DNA from: Actinokineospora enzanensis DSM 44649
GTDB taxonomy: Bacteria > Actinomycetota > Actinomycetes > Mycobacteriales > Pseudonocardiaceae
Assembly (NCBI RefSeq): GCF_000374445.1
Contig: NZ_KB894403.1
Coordinates: 334,435-398,434 of the forward strand
Length of the DNA stretch: 64,000 bases
Reading direction: 5' to 3'
Every line of letters starts with the position of its first letter. Positions within the stretch are counted from its first letter, which is position 1. The position numbers were made by a program, and so were the translations under genes. Shown in pieces: positions 9,301 through 18,200 of the stretch. The notes under the pieces were generated by a model that worked only from the letters and a program-made list of their open reading frames with translations, was not told the origin of the DNA and searched no databases.

Positions 9301-10570
9301 AGTTGGACACCTGGAAGCGGTAGTCGATGTGCTCGCCCGCCTCGCCCAGGTTGTCGCCGTTGGTGTCGACCAGGTCGGCCACCCGCACCAGCTCGATGCC
9401 GGGGGCGGCGGCGAAGGTCGGGATGTTGGTCACCGCGGGCGCCGAGTCGATCGTCCCGTCGTCGGGGGCGTTCGCGTGCGCGGCGCTGCTGGTGACGACC
9501 TGTCCGGCGGTCACGTCCGCGGCGGTGACGACGTGGTCGGGCGCGGTGCAGGTGGTGCTCTCGTTGAGCGAGAGCGTGGTGTCGGCGCAGGTGACGGCGA
9601 TGCCGCCGGTGTGCGTGACGGTCAGGCCGAACAGCGTCACGTTGCCGGTGTTGTGCACCGTGAAGCCGTAGGTGATGCGCTCGCCCGCGTCACCGACCGC
9701 GTTGCCGTTGGTGTCCTGCAGCTGCGCGGTCGCGGTGAGGCCCAGCTGCGGGTCCGGGGTCGCGGTGGTGGTCACCGTGGTGACGCTGTTGTCGTCGGTG
9801 GTCAGCTCGCTGTCCCCGGCGGCCGGGGTGACCGTCGCCAGGTTGACCAGCGGGAACACGAACGGGGTCGGCGTGGTGCCGGTGACCCGCAGGACCGTGG
9901 ACGCGCCCGCGGCGAGCGCGCCGCCCGCGCAGGTGACGGTGTTGCCCGCGGCCGAGCAGCCGGGGGTGGGGCTGCCGACACCGGTGACGGTGGCCGGGAC
10001 CTCGTCGACGAGCTGGAAGCCCGCGGCGTTGGTCAGGCCGTTGTTGGTGACGGTGACCAGCCAGGTGATGGGCGCGCCGGGGGCGGCGGCCTCGGGCGCG
10101 TAGACGCTCGCGGCCAGGTCGACCGCGGCGCGCGGCGCGGGCTCGACGGGCGCCGGTTGCGGGGCGCCGGGGTCGGGCGCCGGGCTGTCCTGGACGGAGC
10201 TGTCCTGGACGGGACTGTCCTGGACGGAGCTGTCGGGGGCCTGCTCGGTGGATTGCTCGGTCGGCTCGGTCGACGTGGGCGACTGGTCCGTGGCGGGGGC
10301 GCTCGGCTCGACCGGGGCGGGGCTGCCCGGGTCGGCGGGCTGGGCGGGGTCGGCCGCCGGTTGTTGCTCGGCCGCCGGGGCGCCGGTGTCCGATGTGGTC
10401 GGTTGGGCCGGGTCAGGGTCGGCGAACACGGGGCCGCCGGTGGTCAGCAGCAGGGCGAGCACGGCGGCGAGGACGACCGCCACGGCCCCCGGGCGGCTGC
10501 CCGGTCTGGGCCGTGGGTCCGGTCGTCGTCGCCTGCCCGATTCGCCGAGGGAGAACTTCCAGATTCGCAT
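6383..10570 (-). CDS. Sortase-anchored (LASTG) surface protein with nine DUF11/DUF7507-like repeats
   Basis: A protein of 1395 residues from ATG 10570, with GAGG 8 nt upstream; an open extension further upstream lacks a ribosome-binding site. A signal anchor (AVAVVLAAVLALLLTTGG) follows an arginine-rich N-terminus. Next come a Pro/Ser/Asp-rich stalk with tandem SVQDSPVQDS-type repeats, one DUF11-like domain, and nine repeats of about 115 residues. Each repeat starts with a pattern like LVDTNGDNLGEAGE then IDYTFVVTNTGNVPLTDI. The DxNxDxxxxxGE loops look like calcium-binding loops (inference). The C-terminus is LASTG (from about residue 1360), a hydrophobic span and a RRGRVRKS tail: a class E (LAxTG) sortase signal. 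It is likely a calcium-stiffened wall-attached fibre. No sortase gene lies in the window. Confidence 0.92.
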   Translation of the reverse strand: MRIWKFSLGESGRRRRPDPRPRPGSRPGAVAVVLAAVLALLLTTGGPVFADPDPAQPTTSDTGAPAAEQQPAADPAQPADPGSPAPVEPSAPATDQSPTSTEPTEQSTEQAPDSSVQDSPVQDSSVQDSPAPDPGAPQPAPVEPAPRAAVDLAASVYAPEAAAPGAPITWLVTVTNNGLTNAAGFQLVDEVPATVTGVGSPTPGCSAAGNTVTCAGGALAAGASTVLRVTGTTPTPFVFPLVNLATVTPAAGDSELTTDDNSVTTVTTTATPDPQLGLTATAQLQDTNGNAVGDAGERITYGFTVHNTGNVTLFGLTVTHTGGIAVTCADTTLSLNESTTCTAPDHVVTAADVTAGQVVTSSAAHANAPDDGTIDSAPAVTNIPTFAAAPGIELVRVADLVDTNGDNLGEAGEHIDYRFQVSNSGNVPLTDIVVDEPGLGTNPCAGVVAALAPNETIECVRSPQYVITQEDAVNGAVVRTATATGTTTGGLTVTSAPSTTTTPTFVPAPAITLAQFAVLGDQNNDGKLEIGETMRYRSVLTNTGNVRLTAVSVVVTDGVSNPAGCLANLSLQPGETVECGQSLPYVVTPQDATAGALVRTARARGTSLGGAIALSAPITTTTPVFVPTASIGLTSTGELVDQNGNGIGDLGEPIQYTVTVTNTGNVALTDVIVEGTLGDQPEAGCAQAQLVPEQSATCVRALYYITQHDVDVGAVIAIGTAAGTAPDGSRVRSAPVTSNIPVFDPRPVLALVKDDQLVDDNSNGLADEGERIDYTFAVTNVGNVAVSNLAIQDAMLSGTTCPQTTLAPQQSTTCTSNASYVTTAADVANAEVVNTATATGTAPSGAAVTSPVSRTNTPTFVAIPALALDKIAVLGDADGDGLADLGETIQWRFIVVNNGNRPLFDLHIVDPLAGPVTCPVTTLGLLAVTTCVADAPHTVSEADILAGVVTNTATAVGNEGDADSPDVVSPPDSTSTPTAPRAPGLTLSKRADLVDLNDNDLADKGETINYTFVVTNTGNLTLTDIRVNDPKAGAVTCPVTVLAPGATTTCAAAPYIVTGDDVLAGVVRNIAVAFGTPPTGPPIQTPPAQAEVPVANPSLTLDKQAQLVDEDGDDLAGIGEIINYTFVVTNTGNVPLSNISVDDPKAGAVTCPVTVLQPGESTTCTAEPYSVTDDDIAAGVVRNIATASGQPPGTNPPLVTPPVTREIPTTEGTISGEDANQASSNPAITLVKSAALHDTDGDGLADEGETVDYTFLVTNTGDVDLTDVKVDDPKITGVVCPSTALVAGASVTCAAPVYTVTAADVASGSVHNVATADGVSPDGDTITSLPSETTLPVDESVAAEGAADTAATAGGGDAVLASTGTDAVTLLGWSLVLLTLGSLLLVARRGRVRKS

Positions 10571-10957
10571 CCCGCACCTCGCCACATGGTCGGATCTACC
10601 CCGGCATCGCCGATGGGTGGATTCAGAGGCTAGGGCCCGAATGAGGGAAAAAGCCAAACCAGGCCGAATAGCCACCCGGAAGAGTGGCCACGGTCGGTCT
10701 GAGCATGGGATTCATCGAACGGCAACCGGGTGCGGAGCAGGTCGCGGAGCGGCATTCCGGTGGGTGACCGTTACACATCGATCGGTTGATTCCCGGGTAC
10801 ACCGGATCGGGCGGCACGCGGCCGGTAACACCGGCTTGATCAACGCGATCGTGCAGTTCAGCGGCTTTTTGACCGGTCACAGTGGACGCTGCCGGACCGG
10901 CCGGTCGCCCGGGTACGGCGAAGAACCGAATTCACCGCGACCCGGGCTCCCGTTTCC
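10571..10957. other. Intergenic, probable promoter of the LASTG surface-protein gene
   Basis: These 387 bases lie between two minus-strand genes. A short hairpin (GCCGGT-AAC-ACCGGC) lies about 130 nt beyond the metalloprotease stop and may end that transcript. No gene or clear operator was found. Confidence 0.4.
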
Positions 10958-12028
10958 TCAGTCGTTAGCCGGAGAGCGGGGGGTGAATTTCCGAACGGGC
11001 GGCGTCAGGCACGACGACTCGCCGGTTTGGGCCGGGACCGAGACCGCGTTCCAGGCCGCCTTCACGGTGTTGTAGGTGGCGCAGTCGCCGGGGGTGAGGT
11101 TCCTGGCCGCGGCCAGGGTGGCAACGCGGTACTTCGGATAGGAGAAGCTCTGGTTCTTCGTCAGCATGGCCACGTACAGGACCCGGATCGCGTTCCGCAC
11201 ACCGATACCGGTGATCGTCGAGCCGTCGCAGGTGGGGCTGGCCGGGCCGGTGGTCGGGTTGGAGCCCTGCGCGAGGAGGGTGAACCAGTGGTCGCCGGGG
11301 CCCGCGGCGCGGTGGATCTCCTGGGTGGGGACGGTGCTGTTGTAGCAGTCGAGGCCGCCGGTCAGCGACGGGTGGTACATGTTGCGCACCGCGCCGGAGT
11401 CGGGCCGGTTGGCCCGCTCGCCGATCAGGAAGTCCGGGGTGTCGCCGGGTTCGGGCTGGTTGGCGTACCACTCGGCAGCCGTGCCGAACGCGTCGGCGAT
11501 GAACTCCGACGTGCCGCCGCCGGAGAGCCCGCCCGGGGTGTTGGTGTCGACGAGGTGGGCGTACTCGTGCCCGATGACGTCGAGCGTGCCGCCCCAGGCG
11601 CCCTCCCGGGTACGCGGGATGACGACGCGGCCGGGCTGGCCGGGGGTCTCGTTGCCGCCGACGGTGAGGTACCACTCCCGGCCGTTGCCGGAGGCGCCGT
11701 TGCGGCCGAGCCAGTCGACGGTCATCCGGCGGAAGGTCTGGGCGGCGTAGAAGGCGTCCACGCAGGCGGTCTCGCGGTCGCCCGGATCCCCGTTGCCCCA
11801 GGTGTTGTCCGGCGAGCTGAAGGTGGTCCTGGTGGTGCCGTCCTGGCAGTAGATGCCGGGGGACTGGGGGTCCTGCAGGACGTACTGGCCGCCGCGGAAG
11901 GTGGTGTCGAGCGGGACCGGGTTGAGGTTCCAGGCGCTGGTTCCGGTTCCGGTGACGGCTTGGGCGGGGATGCTGGTGAGACCACACAGGACGATGGTGA
12001 GCGCGGCCGTGAGTAGGCGTTTGGGCAT
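10958..12028 (-). CDS. Secreted M4-type (thermolysin-like) zinc metalloprotease, short form
   Basis: A protein of 356 residues with GGGGAGGA 6-7 nt before ATG 12028. The signal peptide is MPKRLLTAALTIVLCGL followed by TSIPAQA. The catalytic core is clear: GHEYAH (HExxH zinc site) and, 17 residues later, the ExxxD element SEFIAD with the third zinc ligand. A downstream His in the segment IHRAAGPGDHWFTLLAQG sits where M4 enzymes keep their transition-state His. Unlike classical thermolysins it has no FTP/PepSY propeptide, so it is compact and may fold without an intramolecular chaperone. Three or four spaced Cys suggest disulfides. It is transcribed alone; the next gene upstream, on the same strand, ends 146 bases away. 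Confidence 0.9.
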   Translation of the reverse strand: MPKRLLTAALTIVLCGLTSIPAQAVTGTGTSAWNLNPVPLDTTFRGGQYVLQDPQSPGIYCQDGTTRTTFSSPDNTWGNGDPGDRETACVDAFYAAQTFRRMTVDWLGRNGASGNGREWYLTVGGNETPGQPGRVVIPRTREGAWGGTLDVIGHEYAHLVDTNTPGGLSGGGTSEFIADAFGTAAEWYANQPEPGDTPDFLIGERANRPDSGAVRNMYHPSLTGGLDCYNSTVPTQEIHRAAGPGDHWFTLLAQGSNPTTGPASPTCDGSTITGIGVRNAIRVLYVAMLTKNQSFSYPKYRVATLAAARNLTPGDCATYNTVKAAWNAVSVPAQTGESSCLTPPVRKFTPRSPAND

Positions 12029-12174
12029 GGACGGTCCTCCCCTGGGCGTCTTCGGTGCGTCCAGGGTTGGCGCCGGAACCGTTCCCGGGCAAGAGCGGTC
12101 GGGGATGAACAGATAAACAGTGTCGGGGTATGCGGATTCGGCTCGGGTCGGGCTTCTGCCGTTCGGCTTATCGG

Positions 12175-13209
12175 TCAGCTCGCCAGGAGTCCGGCGAGAG
12201 TCAGACCGGCCAGGCGGTGGTCATCGGCGGCCGGGAGGAATCGGTCGGCGATGGTCGCCAGCGTGCGCGCGGGGCCGGGGATGATCCCGAGATCCCCCAG
12301 GGAATCCAGTTCGGACTTGACCAGGAGTGCGACCCGGCGCCGGTCCGGCGGGGTCAGGTCCGGATTGTTGTAGGCGCGGGAGATGGCTTCCGTCCGTCTG
12401 GCCTGGAATTCCTCGTCCCGGTGATGGATCGCCGCGTCGCCCGCGATCCGGATGAGCTCGTCCAATTCGGGGAATCGCCAGTCGTCGCGTTCGGTCAGGC
12501 ATTGCACGCGGATGACCAGATAGTCGACGCCCGTGGGATCCTCCAGGCCGTCGCCGACCCGGAGCCGCAGGCGGCCGTCGGCGATCTCGGGTGTGCCGCG
12601 AAGCGAGGCGGGCGGCGCGGACAACAGCACGAAGTGGCCCGGCCGGAGCACCGCGGGTCCGTCGCCGGAGGTCAGGGCGGCGTGCAGGCCCAGGACGGGG
12701 GTGTCGCCGGAGGCGCCCAGGATCGCGTCCAGGCCGTCGGAGAGCTTGTCGGCCACCTGGGCGGCGGTGGCCAGCGGCTGGCCGAGCAACGTGGCCAGCT
12801 TGCCGATCAGGCCCACGGCCGTCCCCAGTGGACCGTCGGTCGTTGCCTTGTACAGCGCGGCCTCGATCTCGACCACGCCCCCGGTGAACGGCAACAGCGC
12901 CGTCATCGGGAAGTCGACCTGCGCGCCCGGCGTCGTCCATTTGTCCGGCGGGCGGGCCAGGGTGGTGAACGCGGGCGTGCCGCCGAGCATGCTCAAGGAC
13001 ACGCCGCCGTGCAGGGCCGGGAACTGGTTCCGGCCCCATGTGCGCTGGTCGGCCAGGAAACCCTCGGCGAAGAAGATCCGCAGGTATCCGGCATTGGGCA
13101 CGACGGGGGCGCCGTCGGGGTCGGGCAGGAACGCGAAGGTGTAGCGGTCGGACTCCTTGCTGAACCATTCGCGGACCTCGGTCCACAGGGCGCGGCGGAA
13201 GTCGGGCAC
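12175..13209 (-). CDS. Unrecognised protein, last gene of the CHAT/STAND/metallopeptidase operon
   Basis: A protein of 344 residues. GTG 13209 is preferred because AAAGGA lies about 9 nt upstream; a GTG at 13227 would instead overlap the previous stop as GTGA but lacks a ribosome-binding site. No signal peptide or membrane span is seen. Characteristic stretches are VREWFSKESDRYTFAFLPD, LRIFFAEGFLADQRTWG, FPALHGGVSL, and a middle part on filling energy-like or beta-rich segments (VDFPMTALLPFTGGVVEIEA). The C-terminal third is helical and charged. I recognise no enzyme motif. Its fixed place directly after the STAND gene implies that it works with that protein, as a partner, inhibitor or substrate; this is inference from gene order. 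Confidence 0.8.
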   Translation of the reverse strand: MPDFRRALWTEVREWFSKESDRYTFAFLPDPDGAPVVPNAGYLRIFFAEGFLADQRTWGRNQFPALHGGVSLSMLGGTPAFTTLARPPDKWTTPGAQVDFPMTALLPFTGGVVEIEAALYKATTDGPLGTAVGLIGKLATLLGQPLATAAQVADKLSDGLDAILGASGDTPVLGLHAALTSGDGPAVLRPGHFVLLSAPPASLRGTPEIADGRLRLRVGDGLEDPTGVDYLVIRVQCLTERDDWRFPELDELIRIAGDAAIHHRDEEFQARRTEAISRAYNNPDLTPPDRRRVALLVKSELDSLGDLGIIPGPARTLATIADRFLPAADDHRLAGLTLAGLLAS

Positions 13210-13223
13210 GGCGGGGGTTCCTT

Positions 13224-16200
13224 TCACAGGTAGAGCAGGACGTCCCAGGCCGCCTGGTCCCGCGCGTGCGGGCTCTCGTGCCGGGCGATCTCGGTGCGGA
13301 GCTCGTGGGCGAGGTCGAGGATCTCGCCGGGGTGGATCCGGGTGATTCCGGTGAACCTGGCCTTGACCCGCCGGGCGAGGTCGGTGCCGAGCCGGTCGGG
13401 CAACTGCGGCAGGACCAGGACGGCGCCGTCGAAGGCGAAGTCCTCGGCCAGGCCGCACATGCCGGTGGCCAGGTCGCCCAGCGGCTCGGCGACGCCGCCC
13501 TCGACCGGTTCCGGCTGGAGCACGGTGAGCGCGGGGGCGACGAAGTAGCCGCCATCGGAGCGGGCGCTGTCGGCGGAGAGGAGGCGTTCGCCGGTGTAGG
13601 TGCCGCGCGCGGTCTGCTCGTACTCCGATCCGGACTCCCGGTCCGAGACCCGCAGGCACCAGCCCGCCATGGTCCGCACGGGTGTGCCCACCATGTGCAG
13701 CACGCCGATCGGGCGCCGCGCCGGGTTGCCCCGGGTGACGCCGGGTGGCGCGGTCTGGCCGCCGTACCCGGGGTTGAGGTTCCAGGGGCCGATGAAGCGG
13801 CCGTCGTCGCGGAAGGTGCGGGTGCGGGCCTCCTCGGCGTCGCGGAAGCGCGCGCACAGCACCTCGTGGCCCGCGAGTCTGCCGCCGGTGCGGCCGATGT
13901 CGCGTTCGATACCGTACGGGATCGCGTTGTCCGACTCGGCGTGCAGGACGGGCAGCATCAGATAGGGGACCTTGGTCTCGATCCACGCCCGGTCGGCGGC
14001 CGATAGCGCGGACAGCGAGTCGCCGTCGAACGGGAACTGTTCGAGAACCGGCGGGCCCTCGGTCACCAGGAGCAGGCCGTTGTCCTCGATCTGCACGCGT
14101 CTGCCGGACCACCACAGCGGGTCGCCCATCCGCACGCTGACGGTCCGCTGGGAGTAGCGCTGGCGCTGGCGCCGTCGTCGCCACCAGCCGCCGCCCGGCT
14201 CGACCACCTCGGGCCCGGCCTCGTCGGGGCGGCTCGCGGGGCCGAGCGGGCGGGCTTCCGCGCCGTCGGTGTCGCCGACCTGCGCGGGGCGCGCGGCCGT
14301 GCCCGGCTGGACTGTCACATACGGCTCGTCCAAGGGCACCTCGGCCTCGTACGGCACGTGCCTCCGGTGCGACCCGCCATCGTCGAAGGGGGTTCCGTGC
14401 CCGAACGGGACCCCGTTGCCGAACGGGACCCCGTTCCATGGCCAGGCATCGACCGGGACACCCTGGCCGAAGGGCACGTCCCCGGCGCCGGTCGGGCTGC
14501 CCGCCCGAGCGACCGGTCGGGGGTCCAGTTCCGGCACCGGGTCGCCGGGGTGTCCGTCGAGATCGCCGGTGACGACCCGGATCGCCATCTCGGTGCGGCG
14601 GCGCCAGCCGTCGCCCAGGCCGGTGCCCAGCCGCTCCGGGGAGGAACCCATCGTGAACCCGGCCCGGGAGGACGCGAGCGCGTGCAGGGTGAGGCAGCGC
14701 CGGGTGCCTGCCTCGTCGCCCGCGGCCTGGTACTTGACGCGGGCCAGGTCGAGCAGGAACAGGCCGTGGAACGGCAGGTTCAACGCGAGCAGCTCGCCTT
14801 CCGCCTGCGCGGTCCGCGCGATGAGCCGGGCCGGGAACCGGTCGAGCAAGGACTGCGCGTCGCCCCATCTCCCGGGGTCGAGCAGGGTCAGCACGCGCAG
14901 GGCGGCGGCCAGGTGGTCGTGCCGTTCCGGGCGCCGGGTCGCGGGGTCGTCGAGCGTGCGCAGCATGGCGACCCTGGCGCCGTCGGCGATCTCGTCCGGT
15001 ACCGGCGTGCCCAGGTGGTGGGCCATCTGGAGCTGGTCGGCGCGGACGAACAGCCGGGGCCTGGTCCGCTGGTCGACCGCGGCCAGGTCGGTGACCTGGT
15101 AGTCCTCGGCGACCGGCCTGCCGGGTCGGGCGATGCGGGTGCGGATCCAGCCGCTCCAGCCGCCCGCGAGCTGCCGGGACGGCGAGTTGCGCCCCTCGGC
15201 CAGGGCGAGCGCCTCCCAGGCGGCTCCGGCGAGCGGGCCGCCCTCGCGGGCGATGCGCTCCACGGTGTGGGTGAGCACGGTACGGGCGCCGCGGGTCAGC
15301 TCGATCATGGCGGCGTCGCAGGCGGCGATGGTGTCCGGGGCGTCGCCCGCGGCGACGGCGGCGTCGCGGTGGCGGACGATGGTGTCCATGTTCTCGGCCA
15401 GCTCGGCGGGGTCGGCCTCGCGCGCCCACAGCACGTCCAGCGGCGGGATGACGTGGTGCCAGTACTGGGTGGGCCTGCCGCGGCGCAGGAGGGTGATCGG
15501 GTAGTAGCCGTCGGGCAGGATCCGCACGGCCGCCCAGTCGGCGCGCAGCGCGAGGGCGGCGACCACGAGCCGGTGTCCGTCGATGTCGTGGAAGTGCGGT
15601 TGGACCTGGTCGACCCAGTCGTCCAGCCGGAGCGCGGTCGGCGGCTCGCCCGCGATCATGGCCAGCACGACGCGGACGAGCCGGGCACGGTGGCGCAGCC
15701 GGGGCGCGACCCAGTCGGTCCAGCGGCCCGGCTCGTCCGGCAGGACGATCGCCAAGGCGGCCTCGGCGTCCGCGATCGCCTGGTCGACCTCGGCGAACAT
15801 CAGGTGCCGGGCGGCCCGCAGCAGCCTGCCGACGACCTGGAACTCGGGTTCGGCGTGGGCGGTCAAGGTGCGGATGATGATGGCCGAACCCGGGCCGCTG
15901 ACCAGCTCGGTGCTCGCGGTGTGGGACTCGGCGAGCGCGGCGACCGAGCCGTGGTTCTCCCCGGTGAGCCCATCGAACACGCCGGTCTCCCACTGCACAC
16001 CGGACTGTTCGAACGCGAGCATCCCGGCGGTGGCGCGCAGGTTCAGCGCGGCCGCGGTGTCCGGGTCGGGGTGACGGGCGCCGAGTTCGCGCACTTCCCG
16101 CCACAGTCCGAGAAGTCCCGGCCTGCCGGGTTGACGCAGGGTCGCGGCGGCCTGGGTGGCGCGGATGGCACCGAGGACGGTCGGGTCGCCACCGCCGCGC

Positions 16201-18200
16201 AGCGCGTGTTCCACCGCGGCCGCGCGCGGCAGCACCTGCGCGGCCCAGCCCCACTGGTCCTCGTCGGTGACGCGCTGTTCGAACACCGTCCACATGTCAC
16301 CGGCGGCGAGCGGGTCGAGCAGCCGAAGGGCGTTCTCCACGGCCTCGATCGGCAGGTCCGGCAGCGGGCACTCGCGCACCAGCGCGGCCATGTCGTCGGC
16401 CAGCAGGTCCCGGTCCAGGCGGAACCGGGTCGGGTCGGCGTCGATCACGGCGACCAGCCGGTCGCGCAGGTGCTCGTCGATCTCGATGATCCGGGGCGCG
16501 CCGTCGGCGTCGAACTCCACCGACACCCATTCCTGCGCGAGCAGGCCGGAGAACGCGGCGTCCGGGTCGAGGTCGCGGCGGCGTAGCGCGGGCTCGACCA
16601 TGCGATGGTCGAACCGGCCGAGGGTGGCCGCGATGGGCAGGCTGTCGACCACGGCCGGGTCGGTGAGCCGGGCGATGATCCGCTGCTCGATGTAGGGGTC
16701 GCCGTCGGCACGCAGAGTCTCCGGGTCGAGGTCGGGTTCGGCCAGCGCCCAGTCGCAGTAGCCCGCGAGGTCGTAGGGGTTGACCGTGCCGGTGTCGGCG
16801 CGGGTGGCCTGGGCGACGAGCCCGTCGCGCAGGCCGGGGGCGAGCACGCCGTCGGTGTCGCGGCGGGCCAGGTACTCCCCCGCCTCCGCGCGGCTGAACC
16901 CGTTGACGGGCAACACGTCCAGGTACGGGCGTGGGGACAGCACCAGGGTCGACATCCTCGCGGTGCCGTGCAGCGCCGCGGTGCCCGCGCGCGGGGGGAC
17001 GAGCCAGCGGCGTCCTGCGAACACCACCCGCACGCCGGAGTTGTGCGCGTGCAGGCGTTCGAGGATGTCGAAGGTGCGGTCCACGGCGGGCGCGCGGCCG
17101 CCCGCGGCGTAGAGCTTGGTCAGCTCCTCGCAGGTGTCGAGCACGAGCACGACCCGGGGCGCGAGCCTGCGCAGGTACTCGGCGAACGCGTCGACCGTCT
17201 CGTCCAGCAGGCTGTCGAGCGCGGCGGCGCGGGAGCGGTCGGCGAGGGCCTCGTGCATGCGGCCGACGGCGTCGTCGAAGCGGCGGCCGTGCCGGGCGGC
17301 GTCGCGGGTGCCGGTGTGCCCGGACAGGTCGGCGACCAGGGCCAGCAGCAGCTCGCCCGGCTTGCGGTCGGGGTAGCTGGGGTCCAGATGGTCGAAGTCC
17401 AGCCGGGACACCGGGAACGGGTCCAGGCCGTGCCGGGCGGCGAAGCGGCCGGAGGTGAGGTCGCGGACGGCCATGGTCTTGCCCATGCCGCCATCGCCGA
17501 GCAGGTGCAGCGCCCAGTGCGTGTCCGACCGGTCCGGGCTGCGCAGCAGCGTGCGCAGTGCGGTGTCGATGTCGTGGCGGGGCAGGTGGTGGCGCAGGGC
17601 GCGGGCGTCGACGGCCTCCCGGTAGCCGCGGTCGAGGCGCCACTGCGCGCGGCGGGCGGTGGAGCGCAGCGGTTCGCCCAACACGTCGCCGATGGCGCGG
17701 GCGGCGGCGACCAGCTCCAGCGCCGCGCTGGACAGGCCGTCGGTGACCAGCCGGTCCACCCGGTCGATCAGTCCCGCGCCGCGGCCGTCGAGCAGGGACT
17801 CCGCGGCGGTCGCCAGCCACCGCACCGGCGAGTCGGCGCGCGGGCCGTCCAGCCCGCGCAGCGCGGCCACGACCCGCCGGATGCCCGCGATGATCTCGCG
17901 ACCGCTGGTGACCCGGGCCAGGTGCGCGGCGACCGCGCCGCGCTGGGACTCCCGCAGCCAGAACGAGATCCCGACCTGCCCGTCCGGCTCGACCCGCTCG
18001 CCGACCTCGACCAGGCCCGCCGCGCGCAGCCGGGCCAGCGTGCCGGTCAGCTCGTCGCGGGTCACCACCCCGGCCGCGACCGCCGCCTGATCGGTCCACT
18101 GTGGAACGACGGCGAGCGGCAGCAGCAGGTCCGGCTCGAAGGCGCCCAGCCGCTGGGCGTTGGCCCGCTCGGCGATCGCCGCCACCGCGTCCTCGCTCAC
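13224..18200 (-). CDS. STAND-type ATPase with N-terminal winged helix and CHAT-like but catalytically empty C-terminus
   Basis: A protein of 1658 residues; GTG 18200 overlaps the previous stop by 4 nt (GTGA). Residues ~1-110 look like a winged-helix domain (VVTRDELTGTLARLRAAGLV). The P-loop is GDGGMGKT with Lys241, and Walker B is VVLVLDTCEE with Asp355, as in STAND signalling NTPases. Residues ~450-1150 are alpha-helical and repeat-like, a likely sensor scaffold. A low-complexity linker of GVPFGNG/GVPFGHG units follows. The last ~300 residues resemble a CHAT fold: the VLHMVGTPV strand matches HLVAHG of the neighbour, but the catalytic His position is Thr1506 and the Cys strand reads TVLQPE, so no catalytic dyad is visible. 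Soluble; probable signalling hub of the operon. Confidence 0.85.
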   Translation of the reverse strand: MSEDAVAAIAERANAQRLGAFEPDLLLPLAVVPQWTDQAAVAAGVVTRDELTGTLARLRAAGLVEVGERVEPDGQVGISFWLRESQRGAVAAHLARVTSGREIIAGIRRVVAALRGLDGPRADSPVRWLATAAESLLDGRGAGLIDRVDRLVTDGLSSAALELVAAARAIGDVLGEPLRSTARRAQWRLDRGYREAVDARALRHHLPRHDIDTALRTLLRSPDRSDTHWALHLLGDGGMGKTMAVRDLTSGRFAARHGLDPFPVSRLDFDHLDPSYPDRKPGELLLALVADLSGHTGTRDAARHGRRFDDAVGRMHEALADRSRAAALDSLLDETVDAFAEYLRRLAPRVVLVLDTCEELTKLYAAGGRAPAVDRTFDILERLHAHNSGVRVVFAGRRWLVPPRAGTAALHGTARMSTLVLSPRPYLDVLPVNGFSRAEAGEYLARRDTDGVLAPGLRDGLVAQATRADTGTVNPYDLAGYCDWALAEPDLDPETLRADGDPYIEQRIIARLTDPAVVDSLPIAATLGRFDHRMVEPALRRRDLDPDAAFSGLLAQEWVSVEFDADGAPRIIEIDEHLRDRLVAVIDADPTRFRLDRDLLADDMAALVRECPLPDLPIEAVENALRLLDPLAAGDMWTVFEQRVTDEDQWGWAAQVLPRAAAVEHALRGGGDPTVLGAIRATQAAATLRQPGRPGLLGLWREVRELGARHPDPDTAAALNLRATAGMLAFEQSGVQWETGVFDGLTGENHGSVAALAESHTASTELVSGPGSAIIIRTLTAHAEPEFQVVGRLLRAARHLMFAEVDQAIADAEAALAIVLPDEPGRWTDWVAPRLRHRARLVRVVLAMIAGEPPTALRLDDWVDQVQPHFHDIDGHRLVVAALALRADWAAVRILPDGYYPITLLRRGRPTQYWHHVIPPLDVLWAREADPAELAENMDTIVRHRDAAVAAGDAPDTIAACDAAMIELTRGARTVLTHTVERIAREGGPLAGAAWEALALAEGRNSPSRQLAGGWSGWIRTRIARPGRPVAEDYQVTDLAAVDQRTRPRLFVRADQLQMAHHLGTPVPDEIADGARVAMLRTLDDPATRRPERHDHLAAALRVLTLLDPGRWGDAQSLLDRFPARLIARTAQAEGELLALNLPFHGLFLLDLARVKYQAAGDEAGTRRCLTLHALASSRAGFTMGSSPERLGTGLGDGWRRRTEMAIRVVTGDLDGHPGDPVPELDPRPVARAGSPTGAGDVPFGQGVPVDAWPWNGVPFGNGVPFGHGTPFDDGGSHRRHVPYEAEVPLDEPYVTVQPGTAARPAQVGDTDGAEARPLGPASRPDEAGPEVVEPGGGWWRRRRQRQRYSQRTVSVRMGDPLWWSGRRVQIEDNGLLLVTEGPPVLEQFPFDGDSLSALSAADRAWIETKVPYLMLPVLHAESDNAIPYGIERDIGRTGGRLAGHEVLCARFRDAEEARTRTFRDDGRFIGPWNLNPGYGGQTAPPGVTRGNPARRPIGVLHMVGTPVRTMAGWCLRVSDRESGSEYEQTARGTYTGERLLSADSARSDGGYFVAPALTVLQPEPVEGGVAEPLGDLATGMCGLAEDFAFDGAVLVLPQLPDRLGTDLARRVKARFTGITRIHPGEILDLAHELRTEIARHESPHARDQAAWDVLLYL

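Noticed and set aside
6305-10633. 1442-codon plus-strand open frame opposite the LASTG surface protein
   Set aside because: Arg/Gly/His-rich shadow of the repeat gene on the other strand; no domain and no ribosome-binding site.
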